NCBI GenBank assembly: GCA_028694875.1
Contig: JAQVKB010000045.1
Span: forward strand, 1-7,571
Direction of reading: 5' to 3'
Length of the DNA: 7,571 nucleotides
DNA from: Candidatus Izemoplasmatales bacterium
Lineage (GTDB): Bacteria > Bacillota_I > Bacilli_A > Izemoplasmatales > Hujiaoplasmataceae
Position numbers and translations under genes: made by a program. Of this stretch, positions 1 through 6,394 are shown in pieces. A model generated the notes under the pieces. That model saw only the letters and a list, made by a program, of their open reading frames with translations. It was not told the DNA's origin and did no database searches. Position 1 is the first letter of the stretch, and every line of letters starts with the position of its first letter.

Positions 1-481
1 GCATCTTCTTACCTTTACGAATACGGTTTGGATCAATGGAACCCATCGAACCAACTCCGCGGTGATACTTCGAGCCATGGGCCATTGGGCCTGTACTGAA
101 GTTGTGGCGTTTGATTACACCTTGGTAACCTTTGCCTTTTGAAACGCCTTGCACGTCTACATGATCACCGGCGGCAAATATATCACATTTGACCTCCTGG
201 CCGGGCTCATACTCCATCATTCCTTGGAGTCTGATTTCCCGCACGTAGCGCTTAGGCGTCGTGCCGACTTTGCTGAAGTGGCCGGTCATGGGTTTGTTCA
301 CGATGTTGGCGCGTTTTTCCATGAATCCAAGTTGAACCGCTTCATAGCCGTCGGTTTCGATCGTTTTCTTTTGCAGGACAACGTTCGGGGTCGTATCGAT
401 CACGGTGACTGGAATCAATCTGCCGTCAGCGTCGAACACTTGCGTCATGCCCACTTTTCTTCCTAAGATACCTTTTGCCAT
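1..481 (-). CDS. rplC: 50S ribosomal protein L3 (partial, C-terminus cut by window edge)
   Basis: Large-subunit ribosomal protein L3, an early 23S rRNA-binding assembly protein near the peptidyl-transferase region. The N-terminus MAKGILGRKVGMTQVF is the classic bacterial L3 opening. It is followed by an IPVTVIDTTPNVVLQKKT block, then the GVSKGKGYQGVIKRHNFSTG segment around residues 115-135, then HRGVGSMGSIDPNRIRKGKKM, part of the loop that reaches into the ribosome core. 160 complete codons are visible; the family is about 205-215 residues, so some 50 residues lie beyond position 1. The start ATG (479-481) has an AGGAGGT Shine-Dalgarno six bases upstream. It follows rpsJ by 64 bases in the standard S10-operon order, so rplD is expected next outside the window. 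The segment where Escherichia coli L3 has its methylated glutamine reads GSIDPN here, as is common in Firmicutes-like sequences. Confidence 0.98.
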   Translation of the reverse strand, partial: MAKGILGRKVGMTQVFDADGRLIPVTVIDTTPNVVLQKKTIETDGYEAVQLGFMEKRANIVNKPMTGHFSKVGTTPKRYVREIRLQGMMEYEPGQEVKCDIFAAGDHVDVQGVSKGKGYQGVIKRHNFSTGPMAHGSKYHRGVGSMGSIDPNRIRKGKKM

Positions 482-487
482 GAGTGC

Positions 488-494
488 ACCTCCT
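488..494 (-). promoter_or_regulatory. Shine-Dalgarno site of rplC
   Basis: AGGAGGT on the minus strand, with six bases between it and the ATG at 481. It fixes the L3 start and suggests strong independent initiation after the 64-base gap from rpsJ. Confidence 0.85.
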
Positions 495-545
495 ATAATT
501 TTTTTTGAAAGTTTTCTTAGTTTTGTTTCTTGACTACATTTGTAC

Positions 546-854
546 TTACTTCAAGACGATGTCGACACCGCTCGGTAGATCGAGATGCATGAGAGCATCG
601 ATCGTTTTCGCGGACGGGTTGACGATGTCGATCAGACGTTTGTGGGTTCTGCGTTCGAATTGTTCGCGAGAATCCTTGTTGACATGCGGGCTTCTGAGGA
701 TCGTGAAGATTTCCTTCTCCGTGGGAAGCGGAATCGGTCCGGACACTTGTGCGCCTGTTTTCTTGGCAGTGTCGACGATTTTCTTCGCGGATTGATCTAG
801 AAGTCTGTGGTCGTAAGATTTGAGTCTGATGCGGATAACTTGATTTGCGGCCAT
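546..854 (-). CDS. rpsJ: 30S ribosomal protein S10 (transcription factor NusE)
   Basis: Small-subunit protein S10, also known as NusE, which joins NusB in transcription antitermination complexes and can contact NusG. The 102-residue product has the usual family length and opens MAANQVIRIRLKSYDHRLLD. The conserved extended hairpin loop follows: SGPIPLPTEKEIFTILRSPH at about 38-57, then VNKDSREQFERRTHKRLID. It ends in DLPSGVDIVLK. The start is the ATG at 852-854, which matches the family N-terminus and has an AGGAGGA Shine-Dalgarno six bases upstream. The open frame runs 25 codons further upstream, but that stretch has no family similarity and no ribosome binding site. It is the first gene of the S10 operon, followed by rplC. 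Confidence 0.98.
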   Translation of the reverse strand: MAANQVIRIRLKSYDHRLLDQSAKKIVDTAKKTGAQVSGPIPLPTEKEIFTILRSPHVNKDSREQFERRTHKRLIDIVNPSAKTIDALMHLDLPSGVDIVLK

Positions 855-860
855 GGTGGC

Positions 861-869
861 TCCTCCTTT
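861..869 (-). promoter_or_regulatory. Shine-Dalgarno site of rpsJ
   Basis: AAAGGAGGA on the minus strand, six bases before the ATG at 854. It decides the rpsJ start over the longer upstream open frame. Confidence 0.88.
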
Positions 870-923
870 GCATATAATTTCGCTTATATACGGGCTCGTC
901 ATGAATTCCCTGACATCACTACG

Positions 924-945
924 ACACATAACAACGGCTATGTGT
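924..945 (-). other. Hairpin in the rpsJ leader
   Basis: Inverted repeat ACACATA (924-930) / TATGTGT (939-945), seven pairs around an eight-base loop, inside the untranslated leader of the S10 operon about 70 bases before the rpsJ start. S10 operons of several bacteria carry autoregulatory leaders bound by a ribosomal protein, such as L4 in E. coli. Whether this hairpin belongs to such an element is inference; I do not recognise a named family. Confidence 0.4.
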
Positions 946-967
946 GTGTCAGCAACCTCACGAGTCT

Positions 968-992
968 ATGCCTTCCTGTGCGAGACAGGCAT
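968..992 (-). other. Hairpin at the predicted 5' end of the S10-operon leader
   Basis: Two alternative pairings are visible. One is an outer stem ATGCCT (968-973) / AGGCAT (987-992); the other is an inner stem CCTGT (975-979) / ACAGG (985-989) around a five-base loop. They share bases, so only one can form at a time. No U-tract follows, so it is not an intrinsic terminator. It would sit at the extreme 5' end of a transcript started from the promoter at 998-1026, where it could stabilise the mRNA or regulate it. Confidence 0.35.
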
Positions 993-997
993 TGATT

Positions 998-1026
998 ATT
1001 TTAACAAAAAGAAAACCGGATTGCAA
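998..1026 (-). promoter_or_regulatory. Candidate sigma-70/A promoter for the S10 operon
   Basis: On the minus strand a TTGCAA -35 (1021-1026, four of six consensus bases) and a TAAAAT -10 (998-1003, five of six) are separated by exactly 17 bases. This would start transcription near 991 and give a leader of about 135 bases before rpsJ. The element overlaps the terminator of the upstream unit: the -35 lies in the hairpin loop and the spacer covers one stem arm and the U-tract. I see no better promoter between 855 and 1000, where TATATA near 885-890 lacks a -35. Confidence 0.5.
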
Positions 1027-1057
1027 GTCTTTTCGACCGCGATTTTCCGGTTTTTTT
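1005..1057 (-). terminator. Intrinsic terminator of the helicase-PLC unit
   Basis: Nine-pair stem AAAACCGGA (1012-1020) / TCCGGTTTT (1046-1054) with a 25-base loop, extendable outward by A-T pairs. On the minus strand the stem is followed by TTTTCTTTTTGTT, a good U-tract, about 20 bases after the phosphodiesterase stop codon. On the plus strand the stem is also followed by a T-run, so it could work in both directions, although no plus-strand gene is present here. The long loop is less typical and leaves room for a small internal hairpin. Confidence 0.75.
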
Positions 1058-1077
1058 CTATATTTTTTATATAAGGC

Positions 1078-2175
1078 TCAATTTTCGTTGAATTCGATGA
1101 TTTTTTCCATCATTCGATCCAAAAAGTCAGCTTGCGTGGAATTGGCGGCGTCGACCATCACGATGGGCATGGCGTGAAGCCAGTCATCAAATCCTTCTTG
1201 ATCGAGGATGGTTCCGTTGAATCGCTGGGCTTTTGCGAGCAACGACCAATCCGTGATTCCTTGAACAATACCTGGTCCTGACATTTGCATGGTTAGGACG
1301 GCTTGCATGACGCGGAATCCTTCCAAACTATCTACAGCACTGGAATTGTCGGATACTTGATTGCCTGTGAGTGCCGCATGGTTATTGATGAGTTCGGTCT
1401 CTGAAGTAAGAAACTGGAACAGCAGTGTGGGATCGTCTGTATTCGCCCAAGCGGAGCGAATCGAAGCGCGATAATCGAAGAATTGAAGATCCGTTTCGAT
1501 GTATTTTGAGAGAATGACAACTCCCGCTTGGGTCATGTTATCGGTCATGTCATTGACCGTGACTTCATCAAGAGGCGCAACATCCTCACTCAAGGCATAA
1601 TCCAATACGCCAGCATCCTCGAACAAGGTTCTGATTTGATCAAAGGTTTCCGTGTCGGCGTAATCCACACCATTGACATGTTGGATATCGAGAATCAAGA
1701 ATTCGCCGGGATGATTCGAAAGAAAAGCGGAGATCTCTGTTAAGATGTCCGAAAGTGGTGTTGAAAAATAGGTGTGGACGGTCATCCACGTTTGACTGGA
1801 TTCTTGAAACGTCAAACGAATGTCGAAATAACGTACGCCAGCTTGAAGGAGTTCGGTCACGGTCGCGGTCTGTGTTTTGGATTGTCGGTAGGAGAATCCT
1901 TTGATGAGAAATCCGATGAATCCGGTTTGAATCGAATCGGCGGAAGCTTCATCGACCGAAGAAAGAATCGACATTTGCGAGGTAAAGGCGTCGTGTGCCC
2001 CTAACATCGCCACATCGATAATGCGTTCTTCCCCTGAGAGCGTGTCGGCCATCCAATGGTCGTACGTGCCATTGGTTTCGCCTTTGGAAAAGGTCGCTAC
2101 TGGGAAGTTCAGCGCCATCAACACCACCAACAAACCTAGGAAGACGATCAGAATTCTTTTCAGTATCCTCTTCAT
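1078..2175 (-). CDS. PI-PLC X-domain phosphodiesterase, N-terminally anchored or secreted
   Basis: Predicted phosphatidylinositol-specific phospholipase C-like enzyme of 365 residues, which would cleave glycerophosphodiester head groups at the cell surface. The N-terminus is positively charged with a hydrophobic stretch at about 8-25 and no lipobox cysteine, so it is a signal peptide or membrane anchor. Catalytic elements are intact: AMLGAHDAFT carries His61-Asp62, VRYFDIRL carries Asp118 and Arg120, and TVHTY carries His134. These correspond to His32, Asp33, Asp67, Arg69 and His82 of the Bacillus cereus enzyme. NHPGEFLILDIQH (154-166) is the typical following strand, and Asp342 near the end may be the late active-site acidic residue. 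About 20 extra residues lie between His61 and Asp118 compared with B. cereus. The ATG at 2175 overlaps the helicase stop as ATGA and has AAGGAG seven bases upstream; an in-frame TTG eight codons earlier is rejected. The true substrate is unknown. Confidence 0.88.
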   Translation of the reverse strand: MKRILKRILIVFLGLLVVLMALNFPVATFSKGETNGTYDHWMADTLSGEERIIDVAMLGAHDAFTSQMSILSSVDEASADSIQTGFIGFLIKGFSYRQSKTQTATVTELLQAGVRYFDIRLTFQESSQTWMTVHTYFSTPLSDILTEISAFLSNHPGEFLILDIQHVNGVDYADTETFDQIRTLFEDAGVLDYALSEDVAPLDEVTVNDMTDNMTQAGVVILSKYIETDLQFFDYRASIRSAWANTDDPTLLFQFLTSETELINNHAALTGNQVSDNSSAVDSLEGFRVMQAVLTMQMSGPGIVQGITDWSLLAKAQRFNGTILDQEGFDDWLHAMPIVMVDAANSTQADFLDRMMEKIIEFNEN

Positions 2176-4520
2176 TGTTCTTCTCCTTCTTTCCAAAATC
2201 GATCGAGCAATCGCTCGATGCGTTCTGGTTCATTCACGACACGCAAATGGGACCATTCTTTGGGATATAACCCATAATATCGATTCGATGTGAATCGGTC
2301 ATCGATGAGAATGGCGACGCCACGATCGGATTCACTACGAATCACGCGACCCACCGCTTGAATCACTTTGTTCAGACCAGGGAATGTATAGGCATAATCA
2401 AAGCCACTTTGAAACTCGAGATCAAAATGAGATCGTAGAATGTTATTGAAATTGGAAAGTTGTGGCAAGCCAACACCAACAATGACAACCCCCGATAACA
2501 TGTCGCCAATCAGATCGATGGACTCGCCAAACACCCCACCCATCACAAACAGTCCAACCTGGGTTTTGTCGCTTTGGGTTTTGAACATCGTGAGTGTTTC
2601 ACTTCGTTCCAAAAGCGACATCTCGCGCTTTTGTTCCAGAATCTCGAGGTCGAGATTTTCTTGATCCAGTTTTTCTTTGACCATCGATAAGTATTGATAA
2701 CTTGGGAAAAACACAATGTAATTTCCCTTCTTCGATCGAACCAACGTCTTCGTTACCGACACAATCTTTTCGATCGAGTCATTGCGGTCATTGTACCTTG
2801 TGGATACATCATCCACCGCGAGCAATAACAAATGATTTTGCTTGAACGGCGAAGGCATTTTCACATCTTTGCCTTCTCCCCCGGAAAGCAATGTTTTGTA
2901 GTAATGGATGGGGTCGAGCGTGGCGGAAAACAACGTTGTCGAAACGGTATGTTTGTTCATCGTTTCCTTCAAAAAACCAGCGGCGTTGAGGCACTTCATC
3001 GAGACCTGAATATGATTGTCGATGCGCTCATACAAAAAGACATATTCTTGATTGAAAAACTCCGTAATTTTGACAAACTGATAAACTTCAAAATAGAGGT
3101 CCAACACGGTCGATTTCATCGGAATTTTGCGTTCACCAGAAAGGATTTGATCGAACTTCGCCAACAGTCTTTTGAGCAGACCAAACAAGACGTCATCCAT
3201 CGTGTCCTTCATCGTAAAATCGACTTCCAATAACAATTCCACACCGATTTCTTGGAAGTAATCCAATACCCGTTGAACTTCTCGTTTGGGGTTGGGTTTC
3301 AAGTATCTGGCGACATCCAACATCGCTTTGAGGGTCTCTTCTCGAATCGTCGCCGAATACATTTCACGGCTTCGAGAAATCATGTTATGGGCTTCATCCA
3401 CCAAAACGATCGGACGATATTTGTCTTCTTCAAAATATCGAATCAAATGAACCCGGGGGTCAAACACGTAATTGTAATCGCAGACGATGACATCGGAGTA
3501 ATTGGATGCATCCAAGGAGTACTCAAAAGGGCATACTTTATGTTTTCTTCCATACAATTTCATGATTTCTTTGGAGAAAATCGACTCATTTTCAAAGAGA
3601 TCATCAATCGCTTTGTAGACGCGTTTGTAATATCCCTTGGCGTATTTGCACGTCTCCGGATCGCAGTCTCTTTCCTTCAAAAGACACATCGAATCCTTGG
3701 CGGTAATTTCGCTGGTTTTCGCGATCAAACCATTCTTTTCCAACAAACGAATCGTATCGAGTGCGATGACTTTTCCATCATTCTTCGCGGTCGCGTAAAA
3801 GATCTTTTCACGGGGGTCATGAATCGCCTTGAGCGACGCAAACATCGTCGCAATCGTCTTCCCAATTCCGGTAGGGGCCGTCGCATAAAGAATGCCTTCG
3901 TCCAAGGTATTTCGGTAAACATGTGCCATCAATTCGCGTTGATTCAAGCGATAATCGTCGAAAGGAAACTTGAGTCCTTCCATCGATTTCATGCGAAGAT
4001 CTTCGTGATTGGATACTTTTTCGACCCAATCGAGATACTTTCCAATCGTTTTGGTGTAGTAACTTTCTAAAACCTTTAACGTATATGACTTTTCGAATTG
4101 TTGAACTGTGCGATCTTCGACTTGAATATAGGTCAAAACCACTTTGATCTTTTTGAGTCCCTTTTCAAGCATATACATATAGGCATAGAGCTTGGCTTGC
4201 GCACTGTGAGCAGGATAGGTATCTTCTTCTAAATATTCAAAATCGAGCCTTGTGGATTTGATTTCTTCTAACACAATGCCTTCTTCTTTGGCCAAAATGC
4301 CATCGATGCGACCAGTCACATCGAGAAGGATGCCATTACGTTCAAAAACGGTTCTGACGAAGACTTCTTTGGCGTCGTCAGGACCGTATAAGGATTGCCA
4401 ATATTGATGGATTTCTAGCCCTTCGTTGGCGCGTGTCGTCATCACGCGATCACTTGTGATATCGCCGGAACCAAACAACAATTCGGCGATTTCTTTGGCG
4501 CTCGTTCGGTATTCTTTCAT
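2172..4520 (-). CDS. PD-(D/E)XK nuclease fused to Fe-S Rad3/XPD/DinG-type DNA helicase
   Basis: Predicted ATP-dependent superfamily 2 DNA helicase of 782 residues with an N-terminal RecB/Cas4-like nuclease domain, probably acting in DNA repair or recombination in the cytoplasm. Nuclease motifs (about 1-165) are G34xxIH38, GRID73G, the E86-I-K88 catalytic pair in LEEIKST, and Q108xxxY112. Helicase motifs are Q194, Walker A TGIGKT at 217-222, DEAH at 375-378, SAT at 532-534, GVFGESIDL at 662-670 and QAVGRVIR at 721-728. Four cysteines between motifs I and II (279, 286, 291, 330) match the Fe-S cluster ligands of XPD/DinG helicases. The 5'-3' polarity typical of that group is family knowledge. 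The ATG at 4520 is immediately preceded by a promoter -10 and leaves almost no leader. The last bases overlap the phosphodiesterase start (ATGA), so the two are probably co-transcribed and translationally coupled. No frameshift or missing motif is seen. Confidence 0.93.
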   Translation of the reverse strand: MKEYRTSAKEIAELLFGSGDITSDRVMTTRANEGLEIHQYWQSLYGPDDAKEVFVRTVFERNGILLDVTGRIDGILAKEEGIVLEEIKSTRLDFEYLEEDTYPAHSAQAKLYAYMYMLEKGLKKIKVVLTYIQVEDRTVQQFEKSYTLKVLESYYTKTIGKYLDWVEKVSNHEDLRMKSMEGLKFPFDDYRLNQRELMAHVYRNTLDEGILYATAPTGIGKTIATMFASLKAIHDPREKIFYATAKNDGKVIALDTIRLLEKNGLIAKTSEITAKDSMCLLKERDCDPETCKYAKGYYKRVYKAIDDLFENESIFSKEIMKLYGRKHKVCPFEYSLDASNYSDVIVCDYNYVFDPRVHLIRYFEEDKYRPIVLVDEAHNMISRSREMYSATIREETLKAMLDVARYLKPNPKREVQRVLDYFQEIGVELLLEVDFTMKDTMDDVLFGLLKRLLAKFDQILSGERKIPMKSTVLDLYFEVYQFVKITEFFNQEYVFLYERIDNHIQVSMKCLNAAGFLKETMNKHTVSTTLFSATLDPIHYYKTLLSGGEGKDVKMPSPFKQNHLLLLAVDDVSTRYNDRNDSIEKIVSVTKTLVRSKKGNYIVFFPSYQYLSMVKEKLDQENLDLEILEQKREMSLLERSETLTMFKTQSDKTQVGLFVMGGVFGESIDLIGDMLSGVVIVGVGLPQLSNFNNILRSHFDLEFQSGFDYAYTFPGLNKVIQAVGRVIRSESDRGVAILIDDRFTSNRYYGLYPKEWSHLRVVNEPERIERLLDRFWKEGEEQ
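2183..2188 (-). promoter_or_regulatory. Shine-Dalgarno site of the phosphodiesterase gene
   Basis: AAGGAG on the minus strand, seven bases before the ATG at 2175 and lying inside the last codons of the helicase gene. It selects this ATG over the upstream in-frame TTG and allows re-initiation after helicase translation ends. Confidence 0.8.
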
Positions 4521-4535
4521 GCCATCACCATCACC

Positions 4536-4564
4536 ATTATACTACACAAAGTGCACATTTTCAC
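4536..4564 (-). promoter_or_regulatory. Promoter of the helicase-PLC unit
   Basis: On the minus strand a perfect TATAAT -10 (4536-4541) and a GTGAAA -35 (4559-4564, four of six consensus bases) are separated by 17 bases. The expected start site is near 4529, only about nine bases before the helicase ATG, so the transcript would be nearly leaderless. The bases just before the ATG are GGTGATGGTGATGGC, with no proper Shine-Dalgarno. Confidence 0.6.
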
Positions 4565-4570
4565 GAGGCC

Positions 4571-4607
4571 AAAAAAGAAATTGCCGACTGATTTCTCAGA
4601 CGGCAAT
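4571..4607 (-). terminator. Intrinsic terminator of the SulP transporter gene
   Basis: The stem ATTGCCG (4580-4586) / CGGCAAT (4601-4607) continues past an A-A mismatch into CTGA / TCAG, closing a TTTC tetraloop. It begins directly after the TAG stop at 4608 and, on the minus strand, is followed by TTCTTTTTT. This is a textbook factor-independent terminator that separates the transporter from the helicase promoter. Confidence 0.9.
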
Positions 4608-6275
4608 CTAGGATTTTTCGATTTTGACTTGCGCCACGGCTTCTTCGATGGTCGCGAACATCCGGTTCGGACCAATCTTTTCCAATACACCCGCTTTTTC
4701 AAGCGCTTCTTTGGGTTGACTTTTCAAACCAGTAATATAGAGTGTAATCTTTTTCGATTCACACGTTTTGAGTGTCGATTTGAAGTAATGAATTGCGGTC
4801 GCGTCCATCGCCGGAACGTGTTTCATTCCGACAATCAAATGCCGAATCGAATTGTCCGTTGATTTGACGGCGTCGACAAATTTATGCGCGGCACCGAAGA
4901 AAAACGGTCCATTGATTTGGTACATTTGGACGCCTTCTCCCCACTGCGTTTGAGGCAGTGTTTGATTCGGCTCATGAAGGGTTTCTTGTTTGGTTTCTTC
5001 GGTGAAATCGAGTTTTTTGATGGATACATCCGAGACATCCGACATCCGCTTCATAAACAAGAACATCGACATTACCAATCCGATTTCAATCGCCACCACC
5101 AAATCGACGACGACGGTCAATCCAAACGTCGTGAGCAACACGACCGTGTCGGGAAGCGGAGATTTGAGAACGGTTTTAAATTCGCGTAAATCCGACATAT
5201 TATAGGCGACCATGAACAACACTGCCGCCAACGAAGAAAGCGGAATGTGTTGTACGAGTGGCATCAAAAAGAGCATCATGAGCAGCACGACAACCGCATG
5301 CGTCATTCCGGCAATCGGGGTGCGTCCACCATTTTTGATGTTCGCGACGGTTCTAGCAATCGCACCTGTCGCGGGAATACCGCCAAAGACGGAAGAGCCA
5401 ATATTGGCGACGCCTTGCGCCACCAATTCCATATTGGATCGATGACGGCTGCCAATCATACCATCCGAAACGACCGCTGAAAGCAAACTTTCCACCGAGC
5501 CTAAAAAGGCGATGACAAAGGCAGGTTCAAGCAAAGTTTTGATTTTATCGAAGGTGATTGAGGGGAGGGAAGGTGCCGGTAACGTCGACGCCAATACCCC
5601 ATATTTGGATCCAATCGTTTCAATATCCAATCCGAGAAAATACGTCAGTGCCGTGGCGACGACAATCGCCACCAAGGTGCCAGGAATCTTCTTGGAAATC
5701 TTCGGCCAAAAGATCAAGATGAGAAGCGTCAACGCACCAATTCCTAATGTGACAGGGTTGATATCGCCGATGTGGGTAAAATAAGCTCCCCATTTTCCTA
5801 AAAAATCACCAGGTAAATTCGTAATTCCCATACCAAAGAAATCTTGAACTTGAGAAGTGAAAATCACCAGTGCGATTCCGGTGGTAAACCCGGTCACAAT
5901 TGGATAGGGAATGAATTTGACAACACTACCGAGTTTCGCCAGTCCAAACAGAATCATGATGATCCCTGCCAGGAACGTCGCGATGACGAGACCTTCAAAT
6001 CCATACTCCGCAATCACGCCGAGAACAATGACCATAAACGCGCCAGTAGGACCGCCAATTTGAACACGGCTACCACCCAAGAAACTGATGATAAAACCAG
6101 CCACAATCGCGGTATAGAGACCTCGTTCAGGAGCGACACCGGAGGCAATCGCTAAAGCGATGGACAGCGGAAACGCAATAATCGCGACAATGATTCCTGC
6201 CGTGAAATCCTTGAAAAATTGAGCTTTGGTATAGCCTTTCATGACGGAAAAGAGTTTGGGTTTGAGTTTGGACAT
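4608..6275 (-). CDS. SulP-family inorganic anion transporter with C-terminal STAS domain
   Basis: Multi-spanning membrane transporter of the SLC26/SulP family, 555 residues, the usual bacterial length. The N-terminal part reads KDFTAGIIVAIIAFPLSIAL at about 22-41, followed by GVAPERGLYTAIVAG and the GGPTGAF half-helix motif at 74-80. The signature SVESLLSAVVSDGMIGSRH (260-278) leads into a GGIPATGAIARTVANIKNGG block at 298-317. Many hydrophobic segments run to about residue 408, then a soluble STAS domain occupies about 448-550. At the STAS phosphorylation-type position it has MDATA, alanine where SpoIIAA has the phosphorylated serine. Family members carry sulfate, bicarbonate or dicarboxylates; the substrate here cannot be read from sequence, though the core blocks recall DauA/YchM and BicA types. 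The ATG at 6275 is chosen over a GTG three codons upstream because that GTG lies within the AGGTGA ribosome site. The gene has its own promoter and terminator. Confidence 0.95.
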   Translation of the reverse strand: MSKLKPKLFSVMKGYTKAQFFKDFTAGIIVAIIAFPLSIALAIASGVAPERGLYTAIVAGFIISFLGGSRVQIGGPTGAFMVIVLGVIAEYGFEGLVIATFLAGIIMILFGLAKLGSVVKFIPYPIVTGFTTGIALVIFTSQVQDFFGMGITNLPGDFLGKWGAYFTHIGDINPVTLGIGALTLLILIFWPKISKKIPGTLVAIVVATALTYFLGLDIETIGSKYGVLASTLPAPSLPSITFDKIKTLLEPAFVIAFLGSVESLLSAVVSDGMIGSRHRSNMELVAQGVANIGSSVFGGIPATGAIARTVANIKNGGRTPIAGMTHAVVVLLMMLFLMPLVQHIPLSSLAAVLFMVAYNMSDLREFKTVLKSPLPDTVVLLTTFGLTVVVDLVVAIEIGLVMSMFLFMKRMSDVSDVSIKKLDFTEETKQETLHEPNQTLPQTQWGEGVQMYQINGPFFFGAAHKFVDAVKSTDNSIRHLIVGMKHVPAMDATAIHYFKSTLKTCESKKITLYITGLKSQPKEALEKAGVLEKIGPNRMFATIEEAVAQVKIEKS

Positions 6276-6280
6276 GTGCT

Positions 6281-6286
6281 TCACCT
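6281..6286 (-). promoter_or_regulatory. Shine-Dalgarno site of the SulP gene
   Basis: AGGTGA on the minus strand, five bases before the ATG at 6275. Because it contains the upstream in-frame GTG, it argues for the ATG as the real start. Confidence 0.65.
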
Positions 6287-6329
6287 AGACCGCCAACAAA
6301 GACAGTCAAATCTTACTTTCTGAGCACAC

Positions 6330-6358
6330 ATTTTACTCCTGAAATTGAGACTTGTCAA
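6330..6358 (-). promoter_or_regulatory. Sigma-70/A promoter of the SulP gene
   Basis: On the minus strand a perfect TTGACA -35 (6353-6358) and a TAAAAT -10 (6330-6335) are separated by exactly 17 bases. The expected start site is near 6323, giving a leader of roughly 48 bases. It is the best-formed promoter in the window and lies directly downstream of the esterase-like gene's terminator, making the transporter an independent transcription unit. Confidence 0.85.
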
Positions 6359-6394
6359 CTCCTTTTCATTGTCCAAGAACAGAAATGATTCAAG

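Noticed and set aside
149..466. 105-codon plus-strand frame opposite rplC
   Set aside because: Antisense to a certain L3 gene; no ribosome site and no family resemblance.
855..929. 25-codon N-terminal extension of rpsJ
   Set aside because: The extension has no S10 similarity, and the strong AGGAGGA site with correct spacing points to the ATG at 854.
2176..2196. Upstream TTG start for the phosphodiesterase, adding an arginine-rich MERRRRT
   Set aside because: The added residues encode the Shine-Dalgarno region itself, and the ATG at 2175 has ideal spacing and the ATGA overlap.
2610..2657. Two short inverted repeats inside the helicase gene (CAAAAGCG/CGCTTTTG and AATCTCGA/TCGAGATT)
   Set aside because: They fall within coding sequence for a charged Leu/Glu-rich segment, lack U-tracts and lie far from any gene boundary; chance plus codon bias explains them.
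2832..3233. 133-codon plus-strand frame opposite the helicase
   Set aside because: Antisense shadow of the helicase coding sequence with no initiation signal and no recognisable product.
3252..4070. 272-codon open frame on the plus strand, opposite the helicase gene
   Set aside because: It lies wholly antisense to a helicase with all its motifs, its translation shows no recognisable domain, and I see no ribosome binding site or promoter. Long antisense frames are common opposite genes with biased codon use.
6276..6284. Upstream GTG start for the SulP transporter
   Set aside because: The GTG sits inside the AGGTGA ribosome site that serves the ATG at 6275.
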